From assembly GCA_963422675.2 (NCBI GenBank), contig CAXVYS010000024.1, forward strand, positions 806,001 through 870,000: DNA of 64,000 nucleotides. The letters are read 5' to 3'. This DNA is from UBA4416 sp963422675 (GTDB taxonomy: Bacteria > Bacteroidota > Bacteroidia > B-17B0 > Aurantibacillaceae). Shown in pieces: positions 1-7,644 of this stretch. The first letter of the stretch is position 1. Each line of letters opens with the position of its first letter. Made by a program: the position numbers and the translations under genes. The notes beneath the pieces were generated by a model, which was given only the letters and a program-made list of their open reading frames with translations, had not been told where the DNA came from and ran no database searches.

Positions 1-528
1 GACCAACAACAAAAATTATTAGAACTGTTATCAACTCCCGAAACAAAAACAGAAGTTAATTTTACCATGCTACATATTATAATAATAGATAGCATTCTTA
101 ATAAACTTCCTTTATCTGTCGCCATATTTTCGGACGGCTCTTATCAGATAGTGGATAAAAGTAAAGAACACCTGTATAGTAAAGACGAACAAAACAAATT
201 ACTGTTTGATACCTATATAACCGTTTCCATTTCCTCTATCTTAAAAACCTTTTTACGTTCCGAGTTATCGGGTTTTGTCGTTCCAAAATTGGGGCTGTTA
301 TCCTATGCCGAAAACAAATTGTTTGAAGTGGTACACAGTGGGGACTATGAAAGCATCCTAATAAACTTTAAAGACAAAAAAATAAAGACATTAGAATTAA
401 AGAAAAGTGAAGATATAAAACAACGCATTATTGATATTTTGGATAAAGGCGCTTATGGAGAAATAGTCGTAAAGAAACACAAAGGCGTTGTAACCAAAAT
501 AGAAAACACCATTAGAATAACTTTATAA
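1..528 (+). CDS. Hypothetical protein, 5' end cut by the window
   Basis: Function not recognised. The frame is open from the first base, giving 22 codons before the first ATG at 67, so the gene probably starts outside the window. The visible part is about 175 residues, rich in Lys, Ile and Leu, without signal peptide or membrane helix. The last 40 or so residues (a helix followed by GAYGEIVVKKHKGVVTKIEN) resemble in outline the small YezD/DUF2292 fold, in which a helix precedes a Tyr-Gly-x-Ile strand, a turn and a final strand with Ile-Glu. This is pattern similarity only. It lies next to a serine recombinase and is probably cargo of the same integrated element. Confidence 0.6.
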   Translation, partial: DQQQKLLELLSTPETKTEVNFTMLHIIIIDSILNKLPLSVAIFSDGSYQIVDKSKEHLYSKDEQNKLLFDTYITVSISSILKTFLRSELSGFVVPKLGLLSYAENKLFEVVHSGDYESILINFKDKKIKTLELKKSEDIKQRIIDILDKGAYGEIVVKKHKGVVTKIENTIRITL

Positions 529-550
529 AGTAAAAGTATACAGGAAATTT

Positions 551-709
551 GTTTGGCTACATTCCCTGTACCGTTCTTTATGTATTGCACAAAGGTGTAA
601 ATCGGATATTCGTTTGGCTACGTTCCGTTTTAACGCCCCTTGCATGGGGATATATACGAACTCCCGGTATCACCTTCAAAAAGGACTACAGGAACTACAC
701 AATGTAGCC
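551..709. repeat. Short GGCTAC repeats upstream of the small recombinase-adjacent gene
   Basis: GTTTGGCTACATTCC at 551-565 recurs as GTTTGGCTACGTTCC at 612-626 (14 of 15 identical). An inverted partial copy, AATGTAGCC, lies at 701-709, directly before the ATG at 710. Together these give two direct copies and one inverted copy in the only non-coding stretch of the element end. They may be binding sites for a regulator or recombinase accessory protein; this is inference from the arrangement alone. Confidence 0.4.
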
Positions 710-877
710 ATGAAAAAAATTAAAGCAAGCGAACGTTTGTCGTTAACGCAATGCAAAAACAGATTAAACAAAAAAGGAATAAATTATACAGATGAGCAAA
801 TTTTAGCCATAAGAGATTGGCTGTATCTCATCGGAGAAATTATTGCAGAAGAAATAGAAACAGGTAAAAACCAGTAA
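710..877 (+). CDS. Small hypothetical protein upstream of the recombinase (55 aa)
   Basis: The frame is open further upstream to a TTG at 614, but the ATG at 710 is the more likely start because the upstream part covers the GGCTAC repeats and reads as low-quality protein. From 710 the product is 55 residues, basic at the N terminus and acidic at the C terminus, with the core CKNRLNKKGINYTDEQILAI followed by an amphipathic helix. It ends 11 nt before the recombinase ATG, so the two are probably co-transcribed. From memory, similar short proteins precede serine recombinases in other Bacteroidota elements, which would suggest a regulatory or directionality role, but I cannot verify this here. 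Confidence 0.5.
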   Translation: MKKIKASERLSLTQCKNRLNKKGINYTDEQILAIRDWLYLIGEIIAEEIETGKNQ

Positions 878-888
878 AAAAATGAATT

Positions 889-2466
889 ATGAAACAAAGG
901 GCAATTTTATATACCCGTGTATCAACAGACGATCAAAATAACGGGTACAGTCCAACAGATCAAAGGGAACGCCTTTTGAAATATTGCGACGATAGAGAAC
1001 TAGATATAGTAAGTATTCATCACGACGACGAAAGCGCAAAAACGTTTAACCGTCCAGAATGGATAAAAATAATGACTTATATCAAAAAGCATAGAAACGC
1101 AGTAGATGTCATTCTATTCGTTAAGTGGGATAGATTTAGCAGGAATGTTACACAATCTTATATTGCCATAGACGAATTAAAACGGTATAACGTTGAACCA
1201 AAAGCGATAGAACAACCTTTAGATTTAGAAATACCCGAAAGTAAAATTATACTAGCCATTTATTTATCTACCCCCGAAGCAGATAATTTACGTAGGGGAT
1301 TAACGGTATCACAAAATTTACGCAGAGCACAATTGGGCGGGCGTTGGTTAGGCACATTAATGAAAGGATATAAAAGAATATTAAGAGATAGCGAACGGGC
1401 ACCAAAGGACAAACCTTTAATTATTCCCGAAGGAGGCAGAGAACAGGAAATTGTTATAAAAGCATTTGAGTTGTTTGCGACTGGCTTATATTCCCCCAAT
1501 GAACTTTGCAGGATTATAAATAGGGAAGGACTCAAAGTAAGTGAAAACGCCTTTGCTGAAATGTTACAGAATAAAGGATATATCGGGCAAGTATATGTAA
1601 AAGCCTATAAAGACGAACCCGCCCAATGGGTAGCGGGTCAACATGAGCCGATTATCAGCAAAGAATTATTTTATGCCGTACAAGATATTATAGAAGAAAG
1701 AGCAAGGAAAGTTCCATCCAAATATATAACCGCCCGTGAAGAATTACCTTTAAGAGGCTATTTAATTTGTCCTAAATGTGGAAAAACCTTAACAGGGTCG
1801 GCATCCCGTGGGCGTAAAGGAAACCGCTTTTTTTATTACCATTGTTCCAAAGGCTGTAAAGAGCGTAAAAATGCCGAAGAAGTAAATAACGAATTTTTAA
1901 AAGTGTTGCACGCCTTTAAAGCAGCCAACGGAGTAATTGATCTTTACGGAGATATTATGCAACAATTATTTAAAGAGAACGATAGAACTATTAATGTACA
2001 ACTATCGGAAGTTTCAAAAGAAATAGAAAAACAAAACCAAAGGATTAAAAACAACCGTATGCTAATGTTGGACGGTGAAATCAAACCCGAAGAATACAGA
2101 GAAAATAAAGTTGACATTGAAGCCTATTTAGAAAGGTTACTAGCCAAACAATCAGAATTAAAAATAATAGGGAATAACCACGAAAAGAAATTAGCCTATA
2201 GTATTAAGCTATTAAATAACATTGATACAGTATATACAACAGCAAGTGTAGAGGTAAAGCAACAATTAATCGGTTCGATCTTCCCTGAAAAGCTAATCTT
2301 TGAAAATAACGAATGCCGAACCAACCGAATTAATGAAGTTGTACAAATGATTTGCAGCAATAACGGGCGTTTGAATGGATATAAAAAAAAGAAGCACGCC
2401 ATATTTGACGTGCTTCATTCTAGAGTGGGAGATACAGGGTTCGAACCTGTGACCCCCTGCTTGTAA
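889..2466 (+). CDS. Large serine site-specific recombinase, 3' end overlapping tRNA-Val
   Basis: Integrates or excises the element by serine recombinase chemistry. Domains: resolvase catalytic domain about residues 3-150, with YTRVSTDDQ carrying the likely nucleophile Ser12 and KWDRFSRN at 79-86; a Recombinase domain about 158-270; a zinc ribbon about 290-325 with Cys294, Cys297, Cys319 and Cys323; then a long Lys/Glu-rich helical region consistent with a coiled coil. Length (525 aa) fits the family. The C terminus is odd. Codons from about 2382 run through the terminator of the opposite-strand tRNA, and the last 13 residues (VGDTGFEPVTPCL) plus the TAA stop are encoded by the 3' half of tRNA-Val read antisense. 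The native C terminus in the excised form would therefore differ. The catalytic call is firm; whether the element is still mobile is unknown. Confidence 0.92.
   Translation: MKQRAILYTRVSTDDQNNGYSPTDQRERLLKYCDDRELDIVSIHHDDESAKTFNRPEWIKIMTYIKKHRNAVDVILFVKWDRFSRNVTQSYIAIDELKRYNVEPKAIEQPLDLEIPESKIILAIYLSTPEADNLRRGLTVSQNLRRAQLGGRWLGTLMKGYKRILRDSERAPKDKPLIIPEGGREQEIVIKAFELFATGLYSPNELCRIINREGLKVSENAFAEMLQNKGYIGQVYVKAYKDEPAQWVAGQHEPIISKELFYAVQDIIEERARKVPSKYITAREELPLRGYLICPKCGKTLTGSASRGRKGNRFFYYHCSKGCKERKNAEEVNNEFLKVLHAFKAANGVIDLYGDIMQQLFKENDRTINVQLSEVSKEIEKQNQRIKNNRMLMLDGEIKPEEYRENKVDIEAYLERLLAKQSELKIIGNNHEKKLAYSIKLLNNIDTVYTTASVEVKQQLIGSIFPEKLIFENNECRTNRINEVVQMICSNNGRLNGYKKKKHAIFDVLHSRVGDTGFEPVTPCL
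2381..2418 (-). terminator. Rho-independent terminator of tRNA-Val
   Basis: GAAGCACG (2391-2398) pairs perfectly with CGTGCTTC (2409-2416) around a 10-nt loop. On the minus strand it is followed by a run of T (the A-run at 2383-2390 on the plus strand). It lies just downstream of tRNA-Val and inside the recombinase frame. Confidence 0.8.
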
Positions 2467-2500
2467 GGCAGGTGCTCTGAACCAGCTGAGCTAATCTCCC
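2426..2500 (-). tRNA. tRNA-Val (anticodon TAC)
   Basis: On the minus strand the 75 nt fold as a full cloverleaf. The acceptor stem GGGAGAT/ATCTCCC is perfect. The D arm contains GCTCAGCTGGTTCAGAGC. The anticodon stem CCTGC/GCAGG encloses the loop CTTACAA with anticodon TAC, and the T arm is ACAGG-TTCGAAC-CCTGT. The discriminator base is A and CCA is not encoded. A TATATTTG promoter lies upstream and a terminator downstream. The serine recombinase gene enters its 3' half from the other strand, so this tRNA probably marks the boundary of the integrated element. Confidence 0.97.
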
Positions 2501-2512
2501 AAATTGGGAGTG

Positions 2513-2543
2513 CAAATATAATGTGTTTTTTGAAACTTGCAAA
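2513..2543 (-). promoter_or_regulatory. Promoter of tRNA-Val
   Basis: The minus strand reads TTTGC (2539-2543) then TATATTTG (2520-2513). These match the Bacteroidota -33 TTTG and -7 TAnnTTTG elements, placed 12 nt before the tRNA 5' end. Confidence 0.7.
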
Positions 2544-2653
2544 AAAAAGTTTATTTTTTTTATTTTTTTCACCGCAACACTTACTGAATATGAACCCATA
2601 AGATTTACACAGCACGCCATTTCAATAAAAGGCATCATCCGTTATTTCTTTCC

Positions 2654-2661
2654 TATATTTG
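2654..2661 (+). promoter_or_regulatory. -7 element of the AraC-family gene
   Basis: TATATTTG matches the Bacteroidota consensus TAnnTTTG exactly and ends 20 nt before the ATG at 2682. It supports that ATG over the much longer upstream open frame. Confidence 0.6.
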
Positions 2662-2681
2662 TATTTTGCAAATCGTTTCAC

Positions 2682-3587
2682 ATGAGCATTACTACACTCA
2701 AGGAGTTTTATCAGGAAACTTCAGGACTTATTCCTGAAGGTATTAATAAGGAAATAGGCCATTTTAATGTCTTTAAAATTAAAGACATGGTGGCGAAAGT
2801 AAAAAAAACCGGAACAATGCCTTATAACCGCCGGGCTTATTATAAGATCAGTTTAATAAGCGGGCATAACGTTGCAGAATATGCCGATAAGGTTATTGAT
2901 ATTGAAAAGAATGCCTTGTTGTTTGCCACTCCTAAGATTCCCTATAATTATGTACCACAGGACGAAAATCAATCGGGAAGCTTCTGCATTTTTACAGAAG
3001 AATTTTTAGTAAAAAATAAAAGTGGTGTGGTGCCCGAAGATCTTCCTATTTTTCAACCAAACGGTTATCCGGTGTTTCAATTAACCAATGAGGAAACAGA
3101 AGAGATTGCCGCCATCTTCAAAAAAATGCATAAGGAACTATCCTCCGATTATATTTACAAATATGATTTACTCCGCAATTATGTTTTAGAACTAATTCAT
3201 TACGGGCAAAAACTACAACCTGCTACGGCCATATATCCTATGCATAACGCGTCTGCCAGAGTTTCTTCTTTGTTTATTGAACTCCTTGAAAGACAATTCC
3301 CTATCGAATCTCCTCATCAAAAATTATCTTTGCGAACCGCTAAAGATTATGCCGACCGATTATCGGTTCATGTAAATCACCTCAATAAAGTATTAAAAGA
3401 AAACACCGGGAAAACCACTACGGATATGATCACCGGCCGGATTGTACAGGAAGCTAAGATCCTGTTAAAACAAACCAACTGGAATGTGTCTGAAATTGCC
3501 TATTCTCTTGGGTTTGAAGAAGTCGCTCATTTCTCTAATTTTTTCAGAAAGCAAACCACAATGTCTCCTGCAAATTTCAGGGGCTGA
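2682..3587 (+). CDS. AraC-family transcriptional regulator
   Basis: Cytoplasmic DNA-binding regulator of 301 residues. The frame is open back to 2523, but the ATG at 2682 (MSITTLKEFYQ) follows a TATATTTG promoter and gives a normal family length. The N-terminal two thirds are a cupin-like sensor domain. The last 100 residues are the double helix-turn-helix, with helix 1 in the RTAKDYADRLSVHVNHLNKV stretch and the signature 'NWNVSEIAYSLGFEEVAHFS' followed by NFFRKQTTMSPANFRG. The SDR gene starts 96 nt downstream on the same strand under its own promoter. AraC regulators of this type often control an adjacent oxidoreductase, so the SDR gene is the obvious candidate target. Confidence 0.9.
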   Translation: MSITTLKEFYQETSGLIPEGINKEIGHFNVFKIKDMVAKVKKTGTMPYNRRAYYKISLISGHNVAEYADKVIDIEKNALLFATPKIPYNYVPQDENQSGSFCIFTEEFLVKNKSGVVPEDLPIFQPNGYPVFQLTNEETEEIAAIFKKMHKELSSDYIYKYDLLRNYVLELIHYGQKLQPATAIYPMHNASARVSSLFIELLERQFPIESPHQKLSLRTAKDYADRLSVHVNHLNKVLKENTGKTTTDMITGRIVQEAKILLKQTNWNVSEIAYSLGFEEVAHFSNFFRKQTTMSPANFRG

Positions 3588-3650
3588 GGTATTGATTGAA
3601 TTTTACAACAAACGGATTGATGCGTGCAAACGCTGTTTTTGTGATTCCTT

Positions 3651-3658
3651 TACTTTTG
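3651..3658 (+). promoter_or_regulatory. -7 element of the SDR gene
   Basis: TACTTTTG matches TAnnTTTG and lies 25 nt before the ATG at 3684. Confidence 0.55.
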
Positions 3659-3683
3659 TATCCTATTCTTAAAACAACATACG

Positions 3684-4448
3684 ATGACAACAACACACAA
3701 AATAGCCCTGGTTACCGGTGGTAGCAGAGGCTTAGGTAAAAACATGGCTTTAAGCCTTGCAAAAAAAGGGATCCACGTAATTTTAACCTATAACAGTAAA
3801 AAGGAAGAAGCACTTGCTGTGGTAAAAGAGATTGAAAACCTTGGACAAAAAGCAGCTGCTATTCAGTTAAATGTGGGCGACTCAAAAAGCTTCGACGGCT
3901 TTATAAAAAATGTATCGGCTGCATTAAAGGAAACATTTGGGACAGATAAATTGAATTTTTTGGTGAACAATGCAGGCATTGGCATTCATGCAGGCTTTGC
4001 AGATACAACAGAAGAGCAGTTTGATTCGTTATTAAATATCCAGTTTAAAGGTCCTTTCTTTTTAACGCAAAAGGTATTGGCACTGATGGAAGACGGAGGA
4101 GGAATCGTAAATATTTCTACCGGGTTGGCGCGTTTTTCTTTTCCGGGATATGCGGCTTACGCATCTATGAAAGGAGCCATGGAAACACTTACAAAATACC
4201 AGGCAAAAGAATTAGGCAGTAGAAAAATAAGAGCAAATATAGTCGCTCCGGGAGCTATTGAAACAGACTTTGGTGGTGGTAGTTTGCGCGATAATGCCGA
4301 GCTGAATGGATTTATTGCTTCGGTAACCGCTTTGGGTCGTGCAGGCTTACCGGACGATATCGGTGGAGTAGTGGCCTTTTTATGTACGGAAGATGCCAGG
4401 TGGATCAATGGACAACGCATAGAGGTGTCGGGAGGAATGATGCTGTAG
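3684..4448 (+). CDS. SDR-family NAD(P)-dependent oxidoreductase
   Basis: Classical short-chain dehydrogenase of 254 residues acting in the cytoplasm; substrate unknown. It has the dinucleotide-binding motif TGGSRGLG at 11-18, NNAG at 95-98, the catalytic Ser145 in NISTG, and Tyr159-x-x-x-Lys163 in YASMK. The C-terminal substrate loop 'APGAIETDFGGGSLRDN' and the ending 'INGQRIEVSGGMML' are typical of the 3-oxoacyl-ACP reductase-like group. Because it follows an AraC regulator, it is more likely an inducible accessory oxidoreductase than the housekeeping FabG. Confidence 0.92.
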   Translation: MTTTHKIALVTGGSRGLGKNMALSLAKKGIHVILTYNSKKEEALAVVKEIENLGQKAAAIQLNVGDSKSFDGFIKNVSAALKETFGTDKLNFLVNNAGIGIHAGFADTTEEQFDSLLNIQFKGPFFLTQKVLALMEDGGGIVNISTGLARFSFPGYAAYASMKGAMETLTKYQAKELGSRKIRANIVAPGAIETDFGGGSLRDNAELNGFIASVTALGRAGLPDDIGGVVAFLCTEDARWINGQRIEVSGGMML

Positions 4449-4505
4449 TAAGATATTTTTTATTGCCTGTAGCTTGATACCTCATAATACCTTAATTTAG
4501 CGGGG

Positions 4506-4916
4506 ATGTTAAGTAAGAGCCTTATACTTTTAAGAGGATTGCCCGGTAGCGGGAAAACAACCTTAGCAGGGGTATTAAGCGAAGGGAATACCTATCCTGT
4601 TTTTTCTGTCGACGATTATTTTACAAATACTGAAACAGGAGAATACCGGTTTGATTTTAAGAGTAACCATATCGCTTACAGGCAATGTGAAGAACACACT
4701 CAACAGGCCATGCAGCAGGGTATTTCAAAGATTATTGTACATAATACCTTTACCATTAACTGGGAGCTTGAACCGTACTTTAAACTGGCCTCAGAGCACC
4801 ATTACACCTTGTTTGTAGTAACGGTAGAAAATTACCACAACCACAAAAACACACATGCCATAAGTGATGAACAGGTCCAAAAAATGGCAGAGAAATATAA
4901 AGTAAAATTGCTTTAA
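4506..4916 (+). CDS. Small P-loop ATPase / kinase-like protein
   Basis: A 136-residue cytoplasmic protein with a Walker A motif GLPGSGKTT at 11-19 and an acidic SVDDYF segment at about 35-40 in the position used by nucleoside or polynucleotide kinase-like P-loop proteins. The remainder (IVHNTFTINWELEPYFKLA, VVTVENYHNHKNTH) resembles the AAA/N4BP2-like group of ATP-binding proteins. Substrate unknown. A TAATTTAG element ends only 5 nt before the ATG. It is followed immediately by a strong bidirectional terminator. Confidence 0.8.
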   Translation: MLSKSLILLRGLPGSGKTTLAGVLSEGNTYPVFSVDDYFTNTETGEYRFDFKSNHIAYRQCEEHTQQAMQQGISKIIVHNTFTINWELEPYFKLASEHHYTLFVVTVENYHNHKNTHAISDEQVQKMAEKYKVKLL

Positions 4917-4920
4917 AAAA

Positions 4921-4957
4921 AAAGCCTTGTAGTAATTACTACAAGGCTTTTTTAATA
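4921..4957. terminator. Bidirectional terminator between convergent genes
   Basis: Positions 4921-4950 form a perfect 30-nt palindrome (AAAGCCTTGTAGTAA and its complement), flanked by A-runs on the left and T-runs on the right. It serves both the P-loop ATPase gene and the convergent oligopeptide-binding gene. Confidence 0.85.
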
Positions 4958-4970
4958 CGTATAACCTGAA

Positions 4971-6740
4971 TTATTTTTTAGGCATTTTATCTTTTGGTAT
5001 TAAATACACAACCGACAGATCGAAATAGTTCATAGCATTTTGAGGGAAATTACGAACGTTTAATTGCTCAAGGCTATAGTTTTCATCGTAGAAGATTGGC
5101 ATAAACGGTGCTTCATCCAATACAATTTGTTCAGCATGGGATAGTAAACCATAACGTTTTGCTTTATCGGGCTCTGTAAAGGATGCAGAGAATAATGAAT
5201 CGAAACGGGCATTTTTAAAACGAAAGTAATTGATGAATGATTTTTCTGTAGTGTTGGTAGGAACGTGTTTCCCGTAAAACAATGTTAAGAACGTTTCAGG
5301 ATCCGGATAATCGGCGAACCAGGCAAAACGGAAGAAATCGGATTTACCGGATTGTACCTGTTCAATATGTTCTGCAAATGGAACCGTATTGATATCCACA
5401 TCTATATTCAAATTTTCTTTCAGCATTTTTTGAATCACTTCAGCAATTAAAATATTTCTGTCGCCACCACCACTGTTAATTTGTAAAGTTACTTTTGGGA
5501 AACCTTTTCCATCAGGGAAACCTGCTTTTTTCAACAACTCTTTCGCTTTTGCCGGCTCAAAGGTATATCCTTTTAAGCTTTTAAAATCGTAACCGTCTTT
5601 TTCGAAAGCCGCAACGTAAGGTACAATACCATAATCAGCAGAAGACCCTTCTCCTTGTATAGTAAAATCAGTGATCTTATGTCTGTCAATAGCATAGTTA
5701 AAAGCTAAACGCACTTCTTTTTTATCGAAAGCACCACTGGTACAGTTAAACCCTAAATAATTGGTATTAAAGGCCGGTGAGTTTAAAATCTGGAAATCTG
5801 TTTTACGTTCTTTAGCGTGTTCAAGGTCTCCCATAATATCATGGAAAATCTCAACAGGTAAACGGTAAACCATATCTAAGTTACCACTTTTAAATTCAAG
5901 GATTTCTGCTTTTTTCTCACGGATAAAAGTATATTTTATACCATCCAGGTAAGGTAATTTATTGCCGTCTTTATCAACCCCATAATAGTTCGGGTTTCTT
6001 TTCATAATCAACACTTCACCTTCTTTTACAGTTTCTAAAAGGAAAGGACCTGTTCCAACCGGGTGTACACGAATATCCAAACCGTATTTATCAAGAGCCT
6101 CTTTAGGATAGATCCAGCAACCAGGCATAGCTAAAATATTAAGGAATCCAGCAAAAGGAGATTTTAAAGAAATAGTAAGGGTTGTATCATTTAGTACTTT
6201 AATTCCTGATACACTAATATTTTTACCGCTTTTAGAGGATGCAAATGCTTCGTTTGCACCAACTACACGGTCCTTTAATGTAACATCGAATTGAGCATTG
6301 TTAGGATCGGAAGTACATAATTTATCAAAGCAAAACTTCACATCATTCGCCGTAAGAGCTCTGCTTTTTCCGTCAGGAAAACAAGGATCCGGGTGGAATA
6401 AAATGTTTTGACGAATATGAAATGTCCATTCTGTTTGATTTTCATTGCTTTCCCAGGTGGAGGCAATAGCCGGTTTAATAGATAAATCGTTTTGATCAAA
6501 TTTTACAAGCCCCTCAAACAATTGTGTTCCGATATGAAAGCCTACATTCTCATTAACCGCAATCGGGTTAAGACTTTTAAAAGCTTCCACTTCGTTAAGA
6601 CGCATTACACCGCCCATAAAAACACCGCCCTTTCCTTCTGCGCCGTTATGATTATCTTTTTTATCTTCTGAACAGGACGTGCACGAAGCCAATCCAAGTG
6701 CTAAAACACTCGCAAATAGGGGAATAAATAGTTTTCTCAT
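4971..6740 (-). CDS. Peptide ABC transporter substrate-binding lipoprotein (SBP family 5)
   Basis: Periplasm-facing lipoprotein of the OppA/DppA family that binds peptides or similar ligands. I chose the ATG at 6740 (MRKLFIPLFASVLALGLASC) over the ATG four codons upstream because it gives a standard lipoprotein signal with lipobox LASC and Cys20 as the lipidated residue. The body has the family layout, including 'FEGLVKFDQNDLSIKPAIAS', WTFHIR, 'VHPVGTGPFLLETVKEGEVL', RNPNYYG and AFNYAIDRHKI. Length 589 aa is normal. No permease or ATPase gene is adjacent, so it is an orphan binding protein here. A TATATTTG promoter lies upstream. Confidence 0.93.
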   Translation of the reverse strand: MRKLFIPLFASVLALGLASCTSCSEDKKDNHNGAEGKGGVFMGGVMRLNEVEAFKSLNPIAVNENVGFHIGTQLFEGLVKFDQNDLSIKPAIASTWESNENQTEWTFHIRQNILFHPDPCFPDGKSRALTANDVKFCFDKLCTSDPNNAQFDVTLKDRVVGANEAFASSKSGKNISVSGIKVLNDTTLTISLKSPFAGFLNILAMPGCWIYPKEALDKYGLDIRVHPVGTGPFLLETVKEGEVLIMKRNPNYYGVDKDGNKLPYLDGIKYTFIREKKAEILEFKSGNLDMVYRLPVEIFHDIMGDLEHAKERKTDFQILNSPAFNTNYLGFNCTSGAFDKKEVRLAFNYAIDRHKITDFTIQGEGSSADYGIVPYVAAFEKDGYDFKSLKGYTFEPAKAKELLKKAGFPDGKGFPKVTLQINSGGGDRNILIAEVIQKMLKENLNIDVDINTVPFAEHIEQVQSGKSDFFRFAWFADYPDPETFLTLFYGKHVPTNTTEKSFINYFRFKNARFDSLFSASFTEPDKAKRYGLLSHAEQIVLDEAPFMPIFYDENYSLEQLNVRNFPQNAMNYFDLSVVYLIPKDKMPKK

Positions 6741-6768
6741 ACTAAAGTACATAAGTTTATAGTAACCA

Positions 6769-6776
6769 CAAATATA
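6769..6776 (-). promoter_or_regulatory. -7 element of the SBP gene
   Basis: The minus strand reads TATATTTG, an exact TAnnTTTG match, 28 nt before the chosen ATG at 6740. Confidence 0.6.
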
Positions 6777-6818
6777 ATCTTTAAAACTAAAAAACCTAAA
6801 ATAATTAGCTCAAAATTG

Positions 6819-7583
6819 TCAAAAGTCAATTTCCAGTAAAACCGGACAATGGTCGCTATGCATAGCGTCGCTTAAAATCACCGATCGGCTAAGGTTTTTT
6901 TCGAGGTGTTGAGCCACCAGGTTATAATCGATGCGCCAACCTAGGTTTTTTCCTCTGCTTCCGGCTCTGTAACTCCACCAGCTATATTGATGCGGTTCCT
7001 GGTTAAAATGCCTGAACGAATCTATAAAACCGGAGGTTATAAACTGCTCCATCCACTCCCGTTCTTCCGGTAAAAACCCGGAGGTATTTGCATTGGATTT
7101 TGGGTTATGGATATCGATGGGTTTATGGCAAATATTGTAATCGCCACACAATACCAAATTAGGGATCTGAAGTTTTAATGCATCAATGTATTTTTGAAAA
7201 TCGGCCAGCCATTTCATTTTAAATTCCTGCCGCTCATCGCCACTACTGCCACTTGGGTGGTAAACACTCATTACCGAGCAATGCTCAAAATCGGCACGTA
7301 TCACCCGTCCCTCAAAATCATAAATATCTATTCCGCAGCCATACTCTACATGTTTGGCTTTTTCTTTACTAAAAATGGCCACGCCACTATAGCCCTTTTT
7401 TTGAGCAGGATACCAATACAAATGGTAGCCCATGTTTTCAAAAACGGCCGTATCAACCTGGTCGGGACTTGCTTTAATTTCCTGTAAACAAAACACATCA
7501 GGGTCAGATGCTTTCACCCAATCTGCCAATCCTTTATTCATCGCGGCTCTTATGCCATTAACGTTATAAGTTATAATTCGCAT
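6819..7583 (-). CDS. xth: Exodeoxyribonuclease III / AP endonuclease
   Basis: Base-excision-repair enzyme of the ExoIII/APE1 fold, 254 residues, cytoplasmic. Visible active-site motifs are NVNGIRAA near the N terminus, LQEIKAS with the metal-binding Glu, GDYNICH (catalytic Asp and Asn), the WSYR and WRIDY region, and the terminal SDHCPVLLEI with the catalytic Asp-His pair. The ATG at 7583 gives the canonical start MRIITYNVNGI. Divergent from the giant surface-protein gene. Confidence 0.95.
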   Translation of the reverse strand: MRIITYNVNGIRAAMNKGLADWVKASDPDVFCLQEIKASPDQVDTAVFENMGYHLYWYPAQKKGYSGVAIFSKEKAKHVEYGCGIDIYDFEGRVIRADFEHCSVMSVYHPSGSSGDERQEFKMKWLADFQKYIDALKLQIPNLVLCGDYNICHKPIDIHNPKSNANTSGFLPEEREWMEQFITSGFIDSFRHFNQEPHQYSWWSYRAGSRGKNLGWRIDYNLVAQHLEKNLSRSVILSDAMHSDHCPVLLEIDF

Positions 7584-7644
7584 TTAAATATAGTTTATGC
7601 GTTAAAAATACAATTTCTATCTTTATAAATCGTTATATTAACCA

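Noticed and set aside
2425..2466. VGDTGFEPVTPCL as a real conserved domain of the recombinase
   Set aside because: It is the translation of the antisense 3' half of tRNA-Val and recurs wherever frames run into such tRNA genes.
2415..2638. Minus-strand open frames over the tRNA-Val region
   Set aside because: They overlap the tRNA and its promoter and have no protein-like features.
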